The notes: generated by a model not told the origin, from the letters alone. Positions 29,042 to 38,059 are shown, numbered from the stretch's first letter. The stretch: 64,000 bases of DNA from Natrinema amylolyticus_A (GCF_042678045.1 NZ_JBHUDI010000011.1:496001-560000); one strand, 5' to 3'. Numbers and translations are program-made.

Positions 29042-29388
29042 CCGACGACGAGGGTTTACCGGTCGTAGCAGATAACAGGTCCGTGAGAGAGAAACGCTGT
29101 AACGATGATCACATCGAACGGGTGCTCTCAGCGCAACAGTGGCGAGTATTACGTGCGTTACTGGACGAGAGTGCGATGTCTGCAGATCCGATTCTTCGAA
29201 AGGGAGAGACTCTTGACTCCGGGGAGTACCTCACGATCTGTTACGAACTCCATCACGTTCTACTCCCCGAATTAGCGGACATGAGACTCGTCGAGTTCGA
29301 CAGGTCCGAAGACGAAGTACGGCGAGGACGGAGATTCGGCGAGGTGCGTCGACTTCTCGAACAGATCGCTGACGATCATGACAAGTAA
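29038..29388 (+). CDS. DUF7344-like winged-helix protein
   Basis: A 116-residue protein starting at GTG 29038, overlapping the previous stop (GTGA). The core SAQQWRVLRALLDESAMSADPILRKG...YELHHVLLPELADMRLVEFDRSEDEVRRG follows a winged-helix plan close to DUF7344 DNA-binding domains. It closes the HalOD1 three-gene unit. A regulatory role is likely; its target is unknown. Confidence 0.7.
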   Translation: MTDDEGLPVVADNRSVREKRCNDDHIERVLSAQQWRVLRALLDESAMSADPILRKGETLDSGEYLTICYELHHVLLPELADMRLVEFDRSEDEVRRGRRFGEVRRLLEQIADDHDK

Positions 29389-29531
29389 CATGTGCCTGTA
29401 ATCACTTCGCTGCTGACTATTCACTGCTAGACTGGTATTCGACAGGCTGCCGTTCGGCTCGAACCTGCCGATACCGTTCGTCACTCAAACTACCCGAGCG
29501 TTTATACCGCTTCGATGGGTTCGTGTTCGAT

Positions 29532-30335
29532 ATGGCCAGTCTCAGGGATCTCGGCCTCTCCGAGTACGAAGCACGAGCCTATCGGTCGCTGCTCAATACC
29601 GGCCCCACAACGGCAAAGGAGTTGTCGCGAGCGAGCGACGTGCCGATGGGGCGGATCTACGACGTCCTCAACAGCATCGAGCAGTACAATCTGGTGCGCA
29701 GTCAGACCGCCAGCCGACCGAAGAAGTACGTCGCCGTCGAGCCCGCGACAGCGCTCGACCGGCTCCTCGAGGACAAGAAACGCGAACTCGAGGAAAAGGT
29801 AGATCAGTACGAGTCGATCGTCGATGAACTCTCCGACGAACTCGACGCAGCAGAGCCGGTCGACGAACAGTTCTGGACCGCCGCCGTCGGCCCCGAGGAG
29901 ACGCGCGATCTCCTCCTGGAGCGACTCGCGGCGGCCGACAGCGACATCGTGATGGTGTCGTCACACCCGTCCCCGCAGTGGAACATCGAGGCCGTCAGCG
30001 AGGACATCAACGTGCAACTCGAGGACGCACTCGACCGGGGCGTCTCGATCGACCTCCTGTTGACCCGCGAGATGGTCGCCTCCATCTCCGAAGACGTCGG
30101 CCGTCGCTACCGGGAGACCTTACAGCAACGCGAGGCGTTCGACGTCCGGACCCACGACGACATCACGGGCTCGTTCAACATCATCGACGGCGTCGAGGTC
30201 TGCATTCAGGTGCCGAATCCGCTATCGTCGGACGAGGCCTTCGGGATGATCGATCTGAAAGATCCGGAGTTCGCCGCGAACGTCCACGAGGAGTTCGTCC
30301 CGCGGTGGCAAGAGGCGGAGCCCCTCGAGTTCTAG
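29532..30335 (+). CDS. TrmB-family transcriptional regulator
   Basis: A 267-residue regulator. The N-terminal winged helix (about 1-75) reads LGLSEYEARAYRSLLNTGPTTAKELSRASDVPMGRIYDVLNSIE, the TrmB signature; a coiled segment and a C-terminal sugar/PLD-like effector domain follow (about 110-260, TGSFNIIDGVEVCIQV). TrmB proteins are sugar-responsive activators or repressors in archaea; the effector here is unknown. I used ATG 29532; a GTG at 29523 is also possible. It is convergent with mptA, with overlapping stops at 30332-30335. Confidence 0.88.
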   Translation: MASLRDLGLSEYEARAYRSLLNTGPTTAKELSRASDVPMGRIYDVLNSIEQYNLVRSQTASRPKKYVAVEPATALDRLLEDKKRELEEKVDQYESIVDELSDELDAAEPVDEQFWTAAVGPEETRDLLLERLAAADSDIVMVSSHPSPQWNIEAVSEDINVQLEDALDRGVSIDLLLTREMVASISEDVGRRYRETLQQREAFDVRTHDDITGSFNIIDGVEVCIQVPNPLSSDEAFGMIDLKDPEFAANVHEEFVPRWQEAEPLEF

Positions 30336-31258
30336 TCGCTGATCTCTTCGCGCAGCGTCCCCAGATCGACGACGCGCTCGGCGTGGGCGTTGTGCTGATG
30401 GATCGACTCGTCGTTGGACTGGGCCATCGTGATCACCGCGTCGTCGGGCAGGTGGTCGAACTCGTCGACGACGCCCTCGGCCATCGCACGAACACAGTCC
30501 TCGACGAACTTCGCGTCGGCGTGGGCCTCGTAGGTCATGTGATCCTCGTCGGGCCGTTTCGCGAGATTGTAGATCCGCGCGCTCATCGAATCCCGTGCGA
30601 TATCGATGACGTCGTTGAGATCGACTTCCGGATCGCCGCTGGCCTCGACGGTCAGCGTGGCGTGGCCCCGCTGGGAGTGACCCGGCTGGGGAACCTCGTC
30701 TAGAAACTCGGTGATCGTCTCCTCCTCGACACCCAGGTCCTCGAGCGTCTGTTTCGCGCGGGCGGCGGACATCCCCTGCGAGCAGGGACAGACAGTCATG
30801 CCGGTGACCTGTGCGCCGATCTCCTCGCGGGTGCCCTCATCTGTTGCCGTCGCCGAGGCCACGATGTCGACCATGTGCTGGGTCTCGCGGTCGCTCGCGG
30901 GCGTCTGCTCGCGGCGCATGAACTCGGCTTCCATCGAGACCTCCGCGCGCGAGGTGTAGTCGTGTTTCTCGAGCAGCCGTTCGGCGGCCTCGCCACAGAC
31001 TTCCTCGACCCCGTAGGCTTCCTCGCGGGTCGCGTCTTCTAAGATTTCGTCGATGACCTCCATGTTGCGGCTCATGTCCGCACCCTTGCGCCAGGCGGGG
31101 AGGTCGACGAAGACCTCGAACTCCGCGGTGAGGACGATCGGCCGCTTGTCCTCGCGGGCGATCTTGACGAGTTTGTCGACGCCGGTGACGCCGACCTGAC
31201 TCAGACCGACGGTCACGTCGGGCGATGTCGCCTGCACGTCCGGCAACTGATGACTCAT
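30332..31258 (-). CDS. mptA: GTP cyclohydrolase MptA
   Basis: A 308-residue archaeal GTP cyclohydrolase (FolE2/MptA family). It converts GTP to 7,8-dihydroneopterin 2',3'-cyclic phosphate, the first step of tetrahydrofolate/methanopterin synthesis in haloarchaea. Metal-binding and catalytic segments are visible in VCPCSQGMSAARAK near residue 160, and in PQPGHSQRGHATL near 195 with its histidines. MSHQLPDVQAT is the expected start (ATG 31258). The last four bases overlap the convergent trmB-like gene. Confidence 0.92.
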   Translation of the reverse strand: MSHQLPDVQATSPDVTVGLSQVGVTGVDKLVKIAREDKRPIVLTAEFEVFVDLPAWRKGADMSRNMEVIDEILEDATREEAYGVEEVCGEAAERLLEKHDYTSRAEVSMEAEFMRREQTPASDRETQHMVDIVASATATDEGTREEIGAQVTGMTVCPCSQGMSAARAKQTLEDLGVEEETITEFLDEVPQPGHSQRGHATLTVEASGDPEVDLNDVIDIARDSMSARIYNLAKRPDEDHMTYEAHADAKFVEDCVRAMAEGVVDEFDHLPDDAVITMAQSNDESIHQHNAHAERVVDLGTLREEISD

Positions 31259-31346
31259 TGGCCGCATTCAGGGGAGCGGCCGATTCAACCTTTCGGAACC
31301 GGGAGTATTGCGGTGTGGAGTACCCCCACCGGCTCGAGCCATCGTT

Positions 31347-31389
31347 TCTTTAAGTATCTCTGGTCACAAGGTAGAGCTATGACGGGAAG
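31347..31389 (+). repeat. TATA-like 40-bp block, copy 1
   Basis: This copy carries TTTAAGT, then TCTGGTCACAAGGT, then AGCTATGACGGG. Copies 2 (32972) and 3 (34001) share the first ~30 bp. No protein-coding gene begins after this copy (mgtE is convergent), so it cannot be a plain gene promoter. Confidence 0.7.
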
Positions 31390-31548
31390 TCGTCGTTCTC
31401 TGGAACTCCGATTCGGTAGTTGCGACGCTCTCTCTTGAGGGGCGTGCCACAGTCGCTGTTTTATCCGTGCGATCACGACCCGGGCGGCGGGATCGTGGAC
31501 GCCTCGAGGTCGGTACGGCTGTCGGTGAGACTCGGACCCGCTCGTCTC

Positions 31549-31630
31549 ATACGGACTCCCGTCAGTGGGTGTCGGCGCACCCGCGCCCAGTCATGCGGGT
31601 GTGCTGGGACAGCGGGACAGTAGACCGTCT
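31549..31630 (+). repeat. 82-bp dispersed hairpin repeat, copy C
   Basis: This copy runs from ATACGGACTCCCGTC to CAGTAGACCGTCT and overlaps the mgtE stop codon at 31630. The inner arms are CGGCGCACCCGC and GCGGGTGTGCTG, which pair through G-U pairs. Confidence 0.85.
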
Positions 31631-32883
31631 CAGAGCACCGCCTGTGCAAGCCCGAGGAAGATGAAAAAGCCGAGGACGTCCGTGGCGGTGGTGATGAAGA
31701 TGGTCGCCGACGTCGCCGGGTCCTTCCCGATTCGATCGAGGACGAGCGGAATGGCCGTCCCGAAGAAGCCGGCGATGACGAGGTTCAACACCATCGACAC
31801 ACCGAGGACGAGCCCCAGTAGCGGGCTCTGGTTGAATACCGAGGCGATCACCGCGACGAGGACGCCGGTGATGGCCCCGTTCACGCCGCCGGCGATGATC
31901 TCGTTGACGACGGCGCGCCCGCCTGTCGACAGCGAGATCTGCCCGAACGCGAGCCCACGTACCGTCACGGCCATCGACTGGGTCCCGGCGTTGCCGCCCA
32001 TTCCTGCGACGACCGGCATGTACACTGCCAGGAGCGTAAACGCCGCAATCGTGTCCTCGAAGAAGCCGACGGCCCCGGCGGCGAGAAACGCCGTTCCGAG
32101 GTTGATGATCAGCCACTTGTACCGATACCGGACCTTCGAGAGGGGCCCGTCGAGGACACTCTCTTCTTCCTTGACGCCCGTGAATTCGTAGAGAGTTTCG
32201 CCGGCCTCCTCCTCGATGACCCGGAGGAGGTCCTCGGCGTAGATGACGCCGAGAATGTTTCCGTCGTCGATCACGGCGACGGAACTTTCCGGGTTCGCCC
32301 GGAACACGTCGACGACCTCGGTGTCGGGACTGTCGTATCTCACCGTCGGCGTCTCTTGGACGTGCTCGCGGAGGTCGATCGCTTCCCCGTTGCTCATCGC
32401 CAGCGTCTGGCCCGGTAGTTCGCCGAGTAAGGCTTCGTCGTCCGTGACGAAGATCGTCGGGAATCGGCCGGTCCGATCCTCGTGGCGCTTGACGCGCTTC
32501 GCGATCGTCTCCAGATCCCGCTCGACATCGACGGTGACGTAATCGAGATGCATCAGCCCGGCCGCGCTCTCGGGGCTGAACTCGAGGAGGTATTCGGCCT
32601 TCTCCCGGCGGTCGTCGTCGAGTTGCCGGAGGACGCTCTCGCGAACTGCCTCGTCGGCTAGCCCGAGGACGTCCGCCACCTCGTCGGGGTCGAGCCGTCG
32701 GACGAACCCCTGTAACTGCTCGCGGCCCATATCCGCGACCAGCGACGCCTGAACTCCGTCGGGCAACTGGAAGAACACGTCACGTTGCCGGCCCCGTGAC
32801 AGCTGCTGGAACTCCTCGGCGGGATTCGGTGACCCGGCGATAGCCTGCTGGGCGTCCACCAGCGATTCGTTCATACCCCCCAT
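31630..32883 (-). CDS. mgtE: MgtE-family magnesium transporter
   Basis: A 417-residue MgtE. It has the N-terminal helical superhelix domain (about 10-120), a pair of CBS domains (about 125-245, FPTIFVTDDEALLGEL and SSVAVIDDGNILGVI), and five C-terminal TM helices (about 270-417) containing the pore signature PVVAGMGGNAGTQS. MgtE is a Mg2+-selective channel gated by Mg2+ binding between its CBS and N domains. ATG 32874 is an alternative start. The stop lies in a hairpin repeat that may terminate transcription. Confidence 0.93.
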   Translation of the reverse strand: MGGMNESLVDAQQAIAGSPNPAEEFQQLSRGRQRDVFFQLPDGVQASLVADMGREQLQGFVRRLDPDEVADVLGLADEAVRESVLRQLDDDRREKAEYLLEFSPESAAGLMHLDYVTVDVERDLETIAKRVKRHEDRTGRFPTIFVTDDEALLGELPGQTLAMSNGEAIDLREHVQETPTVRYDSPDTEVVDVFRANPESSVAVIDDGNILGVIYAEDLLRVIEEEAGETLYEFTGVKEEESVLDGPLSKVRYRYKWLIINLGTAFLAAGAVGFFEDTIAAFTLLAVYMPVVAGMGGNAGTQSMAVTVRGLAFGQISLSTGGRAVVNEIIAGGVNGAITGVLVAVIASVFNQSPLLGLVLGVSMVLNLVIAGFFGTAIPLVLDRIGKDPATSATIFITTATDVLGFFIFLGLAQAVL

Positions 32884-32971
32884 GTAGTCACCACTTCCTA
32901 AACGGTTGTGCCGGTGGGGGCCGGACGGCCCCGGTCGATCGTGGCCGGTTCGACTGCCCCGTCCCGATCTC

Positions 32972-33012
32972 TCTTTAAGTGCTTCTGGTCACAAGGTGAA
33001 GCTACGAAGGGC
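32972..33012 (+). promoter_or_regulatory. TATA-like 40-bp block, copy 2, upstream of nucleotidyltransferase gene
   Basis: CTTTAAGTGCTTCTGG followed by TCACAAGGTGAAGCTACGAAGGGC, matching copies 1 and 3. It ends 48 bp before the nucleotidyltransferase ATG, so it may include that gene's promoter with a short leader. Confidence 0.6.
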
Positions 33013-33059
33013 ATTCGGCACCCGGTCTTCTCTCGGCTTCCACGTCTCGAGTTACAGCT

Positions 33060-33980
33060 ATGTCCGCCGTCCCAGCACACGTCCGCGAGACCGTCGACGA
33101 CCATCTGACGGCGATCGAACGCGAGCACGCTGTTGCGGTTCCGCTGGCGGTCGCCTGCGGGAGCCACGCCTGGGGTGGGGCGAATCCCGACAGCGATTAC
33201 GACGTCGGATTCGTCTTTGTGTCGACCGATCTGCGTCGGTACGCCCACCTCGAGCGCCCGCCCGAGACGATCGTCGTCGATCGTGGCGCGTTCGAGTATC
33301 AGGGCTGGGACGTGCGGACGTTCGCGCGGCTGCTCGCCGACTCGAACGAGGGTGCGATCGATCTGGTGCGCAGTCCGATCCGGTATCGTCGCACGTACGA
33401 GCCCGACGACCTCGCCGCCTACGTCGAACGGACGTACAACCCGATCGACCTCTACCATACCTGGCGCGGAATCGCGACGAGCAACTACCGCAAGTACATT
33501 TCACATCACTTGGTCCGCAGCGACGACGAACTCTTTCCGATCCGTGAGACGCGCGACGAAACCTACGTCGTCGAGACAGACGACGGCACAATGACGGTGT
33601 CGGCCGACGACGAGCGATTTCGGGAAACGCAGACGAAACCCACGGTGAAGCGCAATCTGACGATCCATCGGGCGGCCATGTCCGCGTACTATCTCAAAGC
33701 GACCGGCGAGCGCGGCACACACGAGTTGCCGGCGCTGTCGTTCGAGCGCTTCCTCCGCGAGCAGGCACCTGCGGTCTTCGACGCCGAGCGGATCGACCGC
33801 GCTCGCGAGCTGCTCGAGCGAAAGCGGGCCGGTGAGGGCGACGCCACGATCGGCGACGCCGTCGGCCGCGCGTTCGCGCACCCGCCGAAGCGGATCGATC
33901 CCGACGTGCACGCGCGGGATGGACCCGACCCCGCGCGACTGGATTCGTTCGTCGACGAGCTAATCGCCACAATCCAGTAG
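33060..33980 (+). CDS. Nucleotidyltransferase (RlaP/YcgL-like polymerase-beta fold)
   Basis: A 306-residue protein with the pol-beta signature GSHAWGGANPDSDYDVGF (about 36-53), where the two aspartates bind metal, followed by a long helical C-terminal region (RKYISHHLVR; KPTVKRNLTIHRAAMSAYYL). It resembles RlaP/YcgL, a predicted RNA-repair-associated nucleotidyltransferase. In haloarchaea the substrate is unproven. The gene sits between two copies of the 40-bp TATA-like block. Confidence 0.82.
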   Translation: MSAVPAHVRETVDDHLTAIEREHAVAVPLAVACGSHAWGGANPDSDYDVGFVFVSTDLRRYAHLERPPETIVVDRGAFEYQGWDVRTFARLLADSNEGAIDLVRSPIRYRRTYEPDDLAAYVERTYNPIDLYHTWRGIATSNYRKYISHHLVRSDDELFPIRETRDETYVVETDDGTMTVSADDERFRETQTKPTVKRNLTIHRAAMSAYYLKATGERGTHELPALSFERFLREQAPAVFDAERIDRARELLERKRAGEGDATIGDAVGRAFAHPPKRIDPDVHARDGPDPARLDSFVDELIATIQ

Positions 33981-34000
33981 CCCTCGTTTTCCAGTCGCCG

Positions 34001-34040
34001 TTTAAGTGCCTCTGGTCACAAGGTGAAGATACGAAGGGCT
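34001..34040 (+). promoter_or_regulatory. TATA-like 40-bp block, copy 3
   Basis: TTTAAGTGCCTCTGG, then TCACAAGGTGAAGATACGAAGGGC. It lies ~150 bp before the next ATG (34188), so if it is a promoter the leader would be long. Confidence 0.6.
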
Positions 34041-34187
34041 TTTCGCGGGCAACATCGATGGACGCGAGCTACAGCGCCGGTCGTCGCCTGCGTTTTCGAA
34101 CCGGAACCTGTTAGCGGCCCTGTCAGTCGAATTGATACGCGTCACGAGCGGAGCGAGCCTTTTTCACGCTCCCCCTCCGACCGACAG

Positions 34188-34955
34188 ATGATGAACGACG
34201 ACGGTGCCGACCCTGGTCGTTCCCCTGCGGCGGGTGAGGCCAGCACGGACGGCGTCGAGTACGATCCCGACCGCGAGCGTCGCCTCGAGACCCGGCCCGG
34301 ATCAGGGGCGCTCTCGCGGGCTGAGGTCCAGCGCGATTCGACGGTTCGCCAGTGGGGCGTCGTCACGCCGAGCGCGACCGTCATCGGCCGTGCCGACTCG
34401 CCCGACGCGGACCTCTCCGAGAGCGTCCGCCGCCTCCACGACGAACAGCACGCGGCGACGCCGGGCTACAGCGAGCGCGCCCACCGCCTCGATCGGCTGC
34501 GAACCACGCAGGCGCTGTGTAACGCCCTCGAGGTGACGCCGTGGCAGCGCGACCTGGCGCTTGGCGTTATGGACGAGATCGATCTCACCGAATTCGGTAG
34601 CCAGCGGGCGATCGAGAAGGTCGCGCTCGTGGTGATCCGCCACGTCGTCGACGTCGACCGCCAGCAGTACTTCGGGCTCGACGAGATCGACGCGCAGGCC
34701 CTGTCGGCCGATCGCATGGAGGAGCTATTCGCCCAGTATCGGGCCCACGATATTACCGACGAGGAGGCCTTCAAGCGTCTCGCGGCCGAGTACGGGCTGG
34801 ACACGACGAGTTTGAATCGCCTACGCCGCGTCCTGAAATCTCAACTCGACGACGAGCTCCCGGCTTACGGCCGCAATCCCTACCGAGACCCGAACCTGCC
34901 CGACGTGACCGATTCGGACGCCGCCGATGTAGCAGCCCCCGAAACGGAGAGCTGA
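34188..34955 (+). CDS. Haloarchaeal protein often labelled RNA polymerase subunit epsilon
   Basis: A 255-residue protein. A disordered ~60-residue acidic N-terminus is followed by RRLHDEQHAATPGYSERAHRLDRLRTTQALCNALEVTPWQRDLALGVMDEIDLTEFGSQRAIEKVALVVIRHVV. The helical middle resembles a cyclin-like/TFB-type repeat. I recognise it as a conserved halobacterial family that annotation pipelines call DNA-directed RNA polymerase subunit epsilon; direct evidence for that role is weak. The N-terminus is variable in the family; I chose the first of two adjacent ATGs at 34188, the open frame extending to 34023 being unlikely. Confidence 0.62.
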   Translation: MMNDDGADPGRSPAAGEASTDGVEYDPDRERRLETRPGSGALSRAEVQRDSTVRQWGVVTPSATVIGRADSPDADLSESVRRLHDEQHAATPGYSERAHRLDRLRTTQALCNALEVTPWQRDLALGVMDEIDLTEFGSQRAIEKVALVVIRHVVDVDRQQYFGLDEIDAQALSADRMEELFAQYRAHDITDEEAFKRLAAEYGLDTTSLNRLRRVLKSQLDDELPAYGRNPYRDPNLPDVTDSDAADVAAPETES

Positions 34956-35092
34956 CCGACCTGCCGCCGGTACCACGACGTTCCGTCCGCCCCGTCTCGA
35001 GTCCGTCGCCGCTCGCTGGTCGTACTCGAGCCCCCGTCGCCGTTCGCTGCCGGTGCCCGGCGACTTTTCGGTCGTGATGCCGTATCGTTTCT

Positions 35093-35746
35093 ATGGCCGA
35101 CGCTGAAACCGAATCGACACCGGAGACCGCGGATCGACTCGAAATCTACGCCGACTACGTCTGTCCGTTCTGCTATCTTGGGACGCGCTCGCTCGCACAG
35201 TACCGCGAGCGCCGCGACGAGCCGCTCGTTGTCGAGTGGCATCCCTTCGACCTGCGCCGTGGCAAACGGAACGAAGACGGCTCGATCGACCACGATGTCG
35301 ACGACGGGAAAGACGACCAGTACTACGAACAGGCCAGGCAGAACGTCCGCCGGCTGCAGGACGAATACGGCGTCGAGATGGCCCAGGAGATCGCGACCGA
35401 CGTCGATTCGTTCGACGCGCAGGTGGCATCGTGGTACGTCAAAACCGAGTATCCCGACCAGTGGGCGGCGTTCGACGAGGCGATCTACACCGCGTTGTGG
35501 CAGGACGGCCGCGACATCGGCGACGTCGACGTTCTCGCCGAGCTCGCTGCCGATGTCGACCTGCCGGCCGACGAGATCCGCGACGCGGTCGCGGACGACG
35601 ATCGCCGGACGGCACTCGAGGAGCGGTTCGCCGAGGCCTCTCAACGGGGGATCACCGGTGTGCCGACGTTCGTCTCGGACGGCCACGTCGCCCGCGGTGC
35701 GGTGCCGCCGGAACACATCGCACGGCTCGTCGAGGGCGAGCAGTAA
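35093..35746 (+). CDS. DsbA-family oxidoreductase (FrnE-like)
   Basis: A 217-residue thioredoxin-fold protein with the CPFC redox motif in YADYVCPFCYLG near residue 24, a helical insertion, and the cis-proline ITGVPTFV near 190. It lacks a signal peptide, so it is cytoplasmic. Members include FrnE polyketide isomerase and 2-hydroxychromene-2-carboxylate isomerase; a general thiol oxidoreductase role is the safest call. It precedes the cold-shock gene by 87 bp. Confidence 0.88.
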   Translation: MADAETESTPETADRLEIYADYVCPFCYLGTRSLAQYRERRDEPLVVEWHPFDLRRGKRNEDGSIDHDVDDGKDDQYYEQARQNVRRLQDEYGVEMAQEIATDVDSFDAQVASWYVKTEYPDQWAAFDEAIYTALWQDGRDIGDVDVLAELAADVDLPADEIRDAVADDDRRTALEERFAEASQRGITGVPTFVSDGHVARGAVPPEHIARLVEGEQ

Positions 35747-35833
35747 CGGTCGCCGCGACCGGCGGCTTTTCACGGTCGTGGTACTGTCACCCTCGCAAGT
35801 GTTATCCGTGTACTGGCCGTACATTTGTTTGTA

Positions 35834-36028
35834 ATGGCGAAAGGTAACGTTGATTTCTTCAACGACACAGGCGGCTACGGTTTCATTTCGACGGATGACG
35901 CGGACGACGACGTATTCTTCCACATGGAGGACGTTGGCGGACCGGACCTCGAAGAAGGCACCGAGATCGAATTCGACATCGAACAGGCCCCCAAAGGCCC
36001 ACGCGCGACGAACGTCGTCCGTAACTAA
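35834..36028 (+). CDS. cspA: Cold-shock domain protein
   Basis: A 64-residue OB-fold protein with both RNA-binding motifs: RNP1-like GGYGFIS near residue 11 and RNP2-like VFFHMEDV near 26. It binds single-stranded RNA/DNA and acts as an RNA chaperone. ATG 35834 gives the normal MAKGNVDFFN start; an in-frame TTG nine bases earlier is unlikely. Haloarchaea carry several copies. Confidence 0.93.
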   Translation: MAKGNVDFFNDTGGYGFISTDDADDDVFFHMEDVGGPDLEEGTEIEFDIEQAPKGPRATNVVRN

Positions 36029-36100
36029 GACTGACTGCGTCCGGCAGTACGACTGACGGGCAATTTTCAGTATGCTTCTACAATCGACCACTGAGTGGAC

Positions 36101-36937
36101 TCACTCGAGTTTGTCGAGCCCATCGAAGAAGTTCGCCTGTGGCCCGACGAGCGTGACGGATTCGTCCGCGAGCGAGATCGAGACCGTCGCCGGCGGCTCG
36201 AGACGCTGTCGGTTGCGTCCGTCGCTGATCGCGTAGGCAGTGTCGGCCCCGGAGACGGTCAGCGTAAGTTCGGTGTCCGGCTCGAGGACCAGCGGCGGCA
36301 TCGACTCGGTCGCGGCCATCTGCGTGACGACGAGCGCATCAGCTGACGGGTGAACCAGCGGCCCGCCCTCGCTGAGGTTGTAGGCGGTCGATCCCGTCGG
36401 TGTGGCCACGAGGACGCCGTCGACGTGGCTCTCGGCGTACTGTCGGCCGTCGACGCGAACGTCGATGGTCGCACCTCCGCCGTGGCCCCGCCGGGGGCCG
36501 TGGACGACCACCTCGTTGAGTGCAGGCTCGAGCGTCCAGTCCTCGTCGACACCCGTCGCCTGTAGCCGTGCCAGTTCGCGTCCTTCGACGGTGCCCGTCT
36601 CCTCGAGGTCGGCGACGAGGTCGGTGACGACATCGAGTGCGTCCTCGGGGGCGACGGCGTTGAGAAAACCGACTTCGCCCAGGTTGACGCCGAGGATCGG
36701 CGTGGGTCCGACCTCGCGGGCGACGAACAGCAGCGTTCCATCGCCGCCGATGCTCACGACGAGGTCGCGACCCGCCATCGCGGCGACCGGGACGGGGGTC
36801 GCCGCGATCGCCTCGCCGGTCAGCTCGTCGACGACGACACTTGCGCCCTCGCGCTCGAGGGTGTCGACGAGGGTCGCGGCGAGTGCCTGTGCACGTTCGT
36901 TGTTCCGTTGGGCGACGATTCCGACGGCGACGTCCAT
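36101..36937 (-). CDS. nadK: NAD kinase
   Basis: A 278-residue NAD kinase, which phosphorylates NAD to NADP with ATP. Motifs are VSIGGDGTLLF near residue 64 (GGDGT), NEVVVHGP near 142, and DGVLVATPTGSTAYNLSEGG near 175. The length is normal. It would supply NADP to the local reductases, and an NAD synthetase is encoded 5.5 kb away. Confidence 0.94.
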   Translation of the reverse strand: MDVAVGIVAQRNNERAQALAATLVDTLEREGASVVVDELTGEAIAATPVPVAAMAGRDLVVSIGGDGTLLFVAREVGPTPILGVNLGEVGFLNAVAPEDALDVVTDLVADLEETGTVEGRELARLQATGVDEDWTLEPALNEVVVHGPRRGHGGGATIDVRVDGRQYAESHVDGVLVATPTGSTAYNLSEGGPLVHPSADALVVTQMAATESMPPLVLEPDTELTLTVSGADTAYAISDGRNRQRLEPPATVSISLADESVTLVGPQANFFDGLDKLE

Positions 36938-37368
36938 CGTCGGCGATTTCCCGCCCCGTCATCAAAAAGCCACGCTTGTCTCCCTGGGACAACGAGGGTA
37001 GTCGGGCTGGCTCGAGATGATGGACGACGAGTCGGCGAAACGACGGACCGAAATCGGAGATTTCGACCGCAGTTCGAAGACGTGGTCGTCACCGCGCTGC
37101 TGACGAGCGACCACAGTCCGTTCGATCGGCCGCCTTCCGGGCGACTGGGACGCGGTCGAGACCCAACTGATCCGCGACGCGGTCCACCCTCGAGAGAGAA
37201 AACTGTCTGAGACGACCTCGATGGCATCTCTATCTCTCAACGAACGAACCTGTTTTGACGGCATTTCTCAGAGCAGTGAACTGTTACAGCACCGGCTGAA
37301 CCGGTAACAGCGAGTTAGAGAGCCGTTCGCTGTCCATACTTTTGCGGGTACGTCCGTCATACATTCGC
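36938..37368. other. Gene-free stretch, possible decayed sequence
   Basis: About 430 bp without a convincing gene. Frames on both strands are open only in short pieces; a + strand piece around 37060-37200 hints at a decayed coding sequence but matches nothing I know. An inverted repeat AACTGTTACAGCACCGGCTG / CCGGTAACAG lies near 37278-37311. Confidence 0.5.
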
Positions 37369-37608
37369 ATGGCCCAACGGACGACCGCCGACGAAACACT
37401 GCCACGAGACGAACTCGCCGAGTACTTTCGGGAGCTCGCAGCGGAGTTCGAACGGGGCGACGAGAACGTCACCGTCCCGGTCGGGAACAAGAACGTCTCG
37501 CTGACGCCGCCGGAGACACTCAACATGTCTGTGGAAGTGGTCGAACGGTCGTCGATGCTCCGGGGGGAACGCGAGACGGTCGATATCGAACTGAGTTGGA
37601 AACCATAA
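37369..37608 (+). CDS. Amphi-Trp domain protein
   Basis: A 79-residue protein with LPRDELAEYFRELAAEFERGDENVTVPVGNKNVSLTPPETLNMSVEVVER...DIELSWKP, the amphi-Trp domain seen as small stand-alone proteins in haloarchaea. It ends with the conserved tryptophan in ELSWKP. The role is unknown. ATG 37369 is preferred to one at 37342. The next gene starts 2 bp after its stop. Confidence 0.85.
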   Translation: MAQRTTADETLPRDELAEYFRELAAEFERGDENVTVPVGNKNVSLTPPETLNMSVEVVERSSMLRGERETVDIELSWKP

Positions 37609-37609
37609 C

Positions 37610-37972
37610 ATGGCTGCTGCGGACTCCATCTTGATCTTCGTCCTGAGTCTGATCGTCGGGACGATCGGCATCCTCGCGGGCGTGCGACTGGTATTAGACA
37701 GGGACGCTGGCTTTGTGAACGCAGCCGTCACTGCGCTGATCGGCGCGGTCGCGTGGGCGATCACGAGCTTCTTCATCGGCTGGATCCCGATTCTGGGTGT
37801 GTTGTTGATGCTGGTAGTCTGGGTCGGCGTCATCAACTGGCGCTACCCTGGCGGCTGGGGTGCTGCCGTCGCGATCGGCTTCGTCGCCTGGATCGTTGCC
37901 GTCGCGATCGTCTACGCGTTCGCAGTAATCGGCTTCGTCACGCCCGACGCCCTCGGGATTCCGGGTATCTGA
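37610..37972 (+). CDS. Small membrane protein (4 TM)
   Basis: A 120-residue hydrophobic protein with helices at about 5-26, 37-56, 57-75 and 84-108. It is coupled to the amphi-Trp gene (one base between stop and start). No family beyond haloarchaeal membrane protein is recognised. The pairing suggests the amphi-Trp protein works near the membrane. Confidence 0.75.
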   Translation: MAAADSILIFVLSLIVGTIGILAGVRLVLDRDAGFVNAAVTALIGAVAWAITSFFIGWIPILGVLLMLVVWVGVINWRYPGGWGAAVAIGFVAWIVAVAIVYAFAVIGFVTPDALGIPGI

Positions 37973-38059
37973 TACTGTCGCTCTGTCAAGTCGTTCCCAC
38001 CGTTGAAGAGGGAAGGAAACCCCTTTTTCCGTCGGCACGAGAGGACAGCCTAGACAGCG

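Noticed and set aside
36962..37264. 100-residue frame in the gap after nadK
   Set aside because: The protein is rich in S/R with no conserved look, and overlapping frames on the other strand are equally open.
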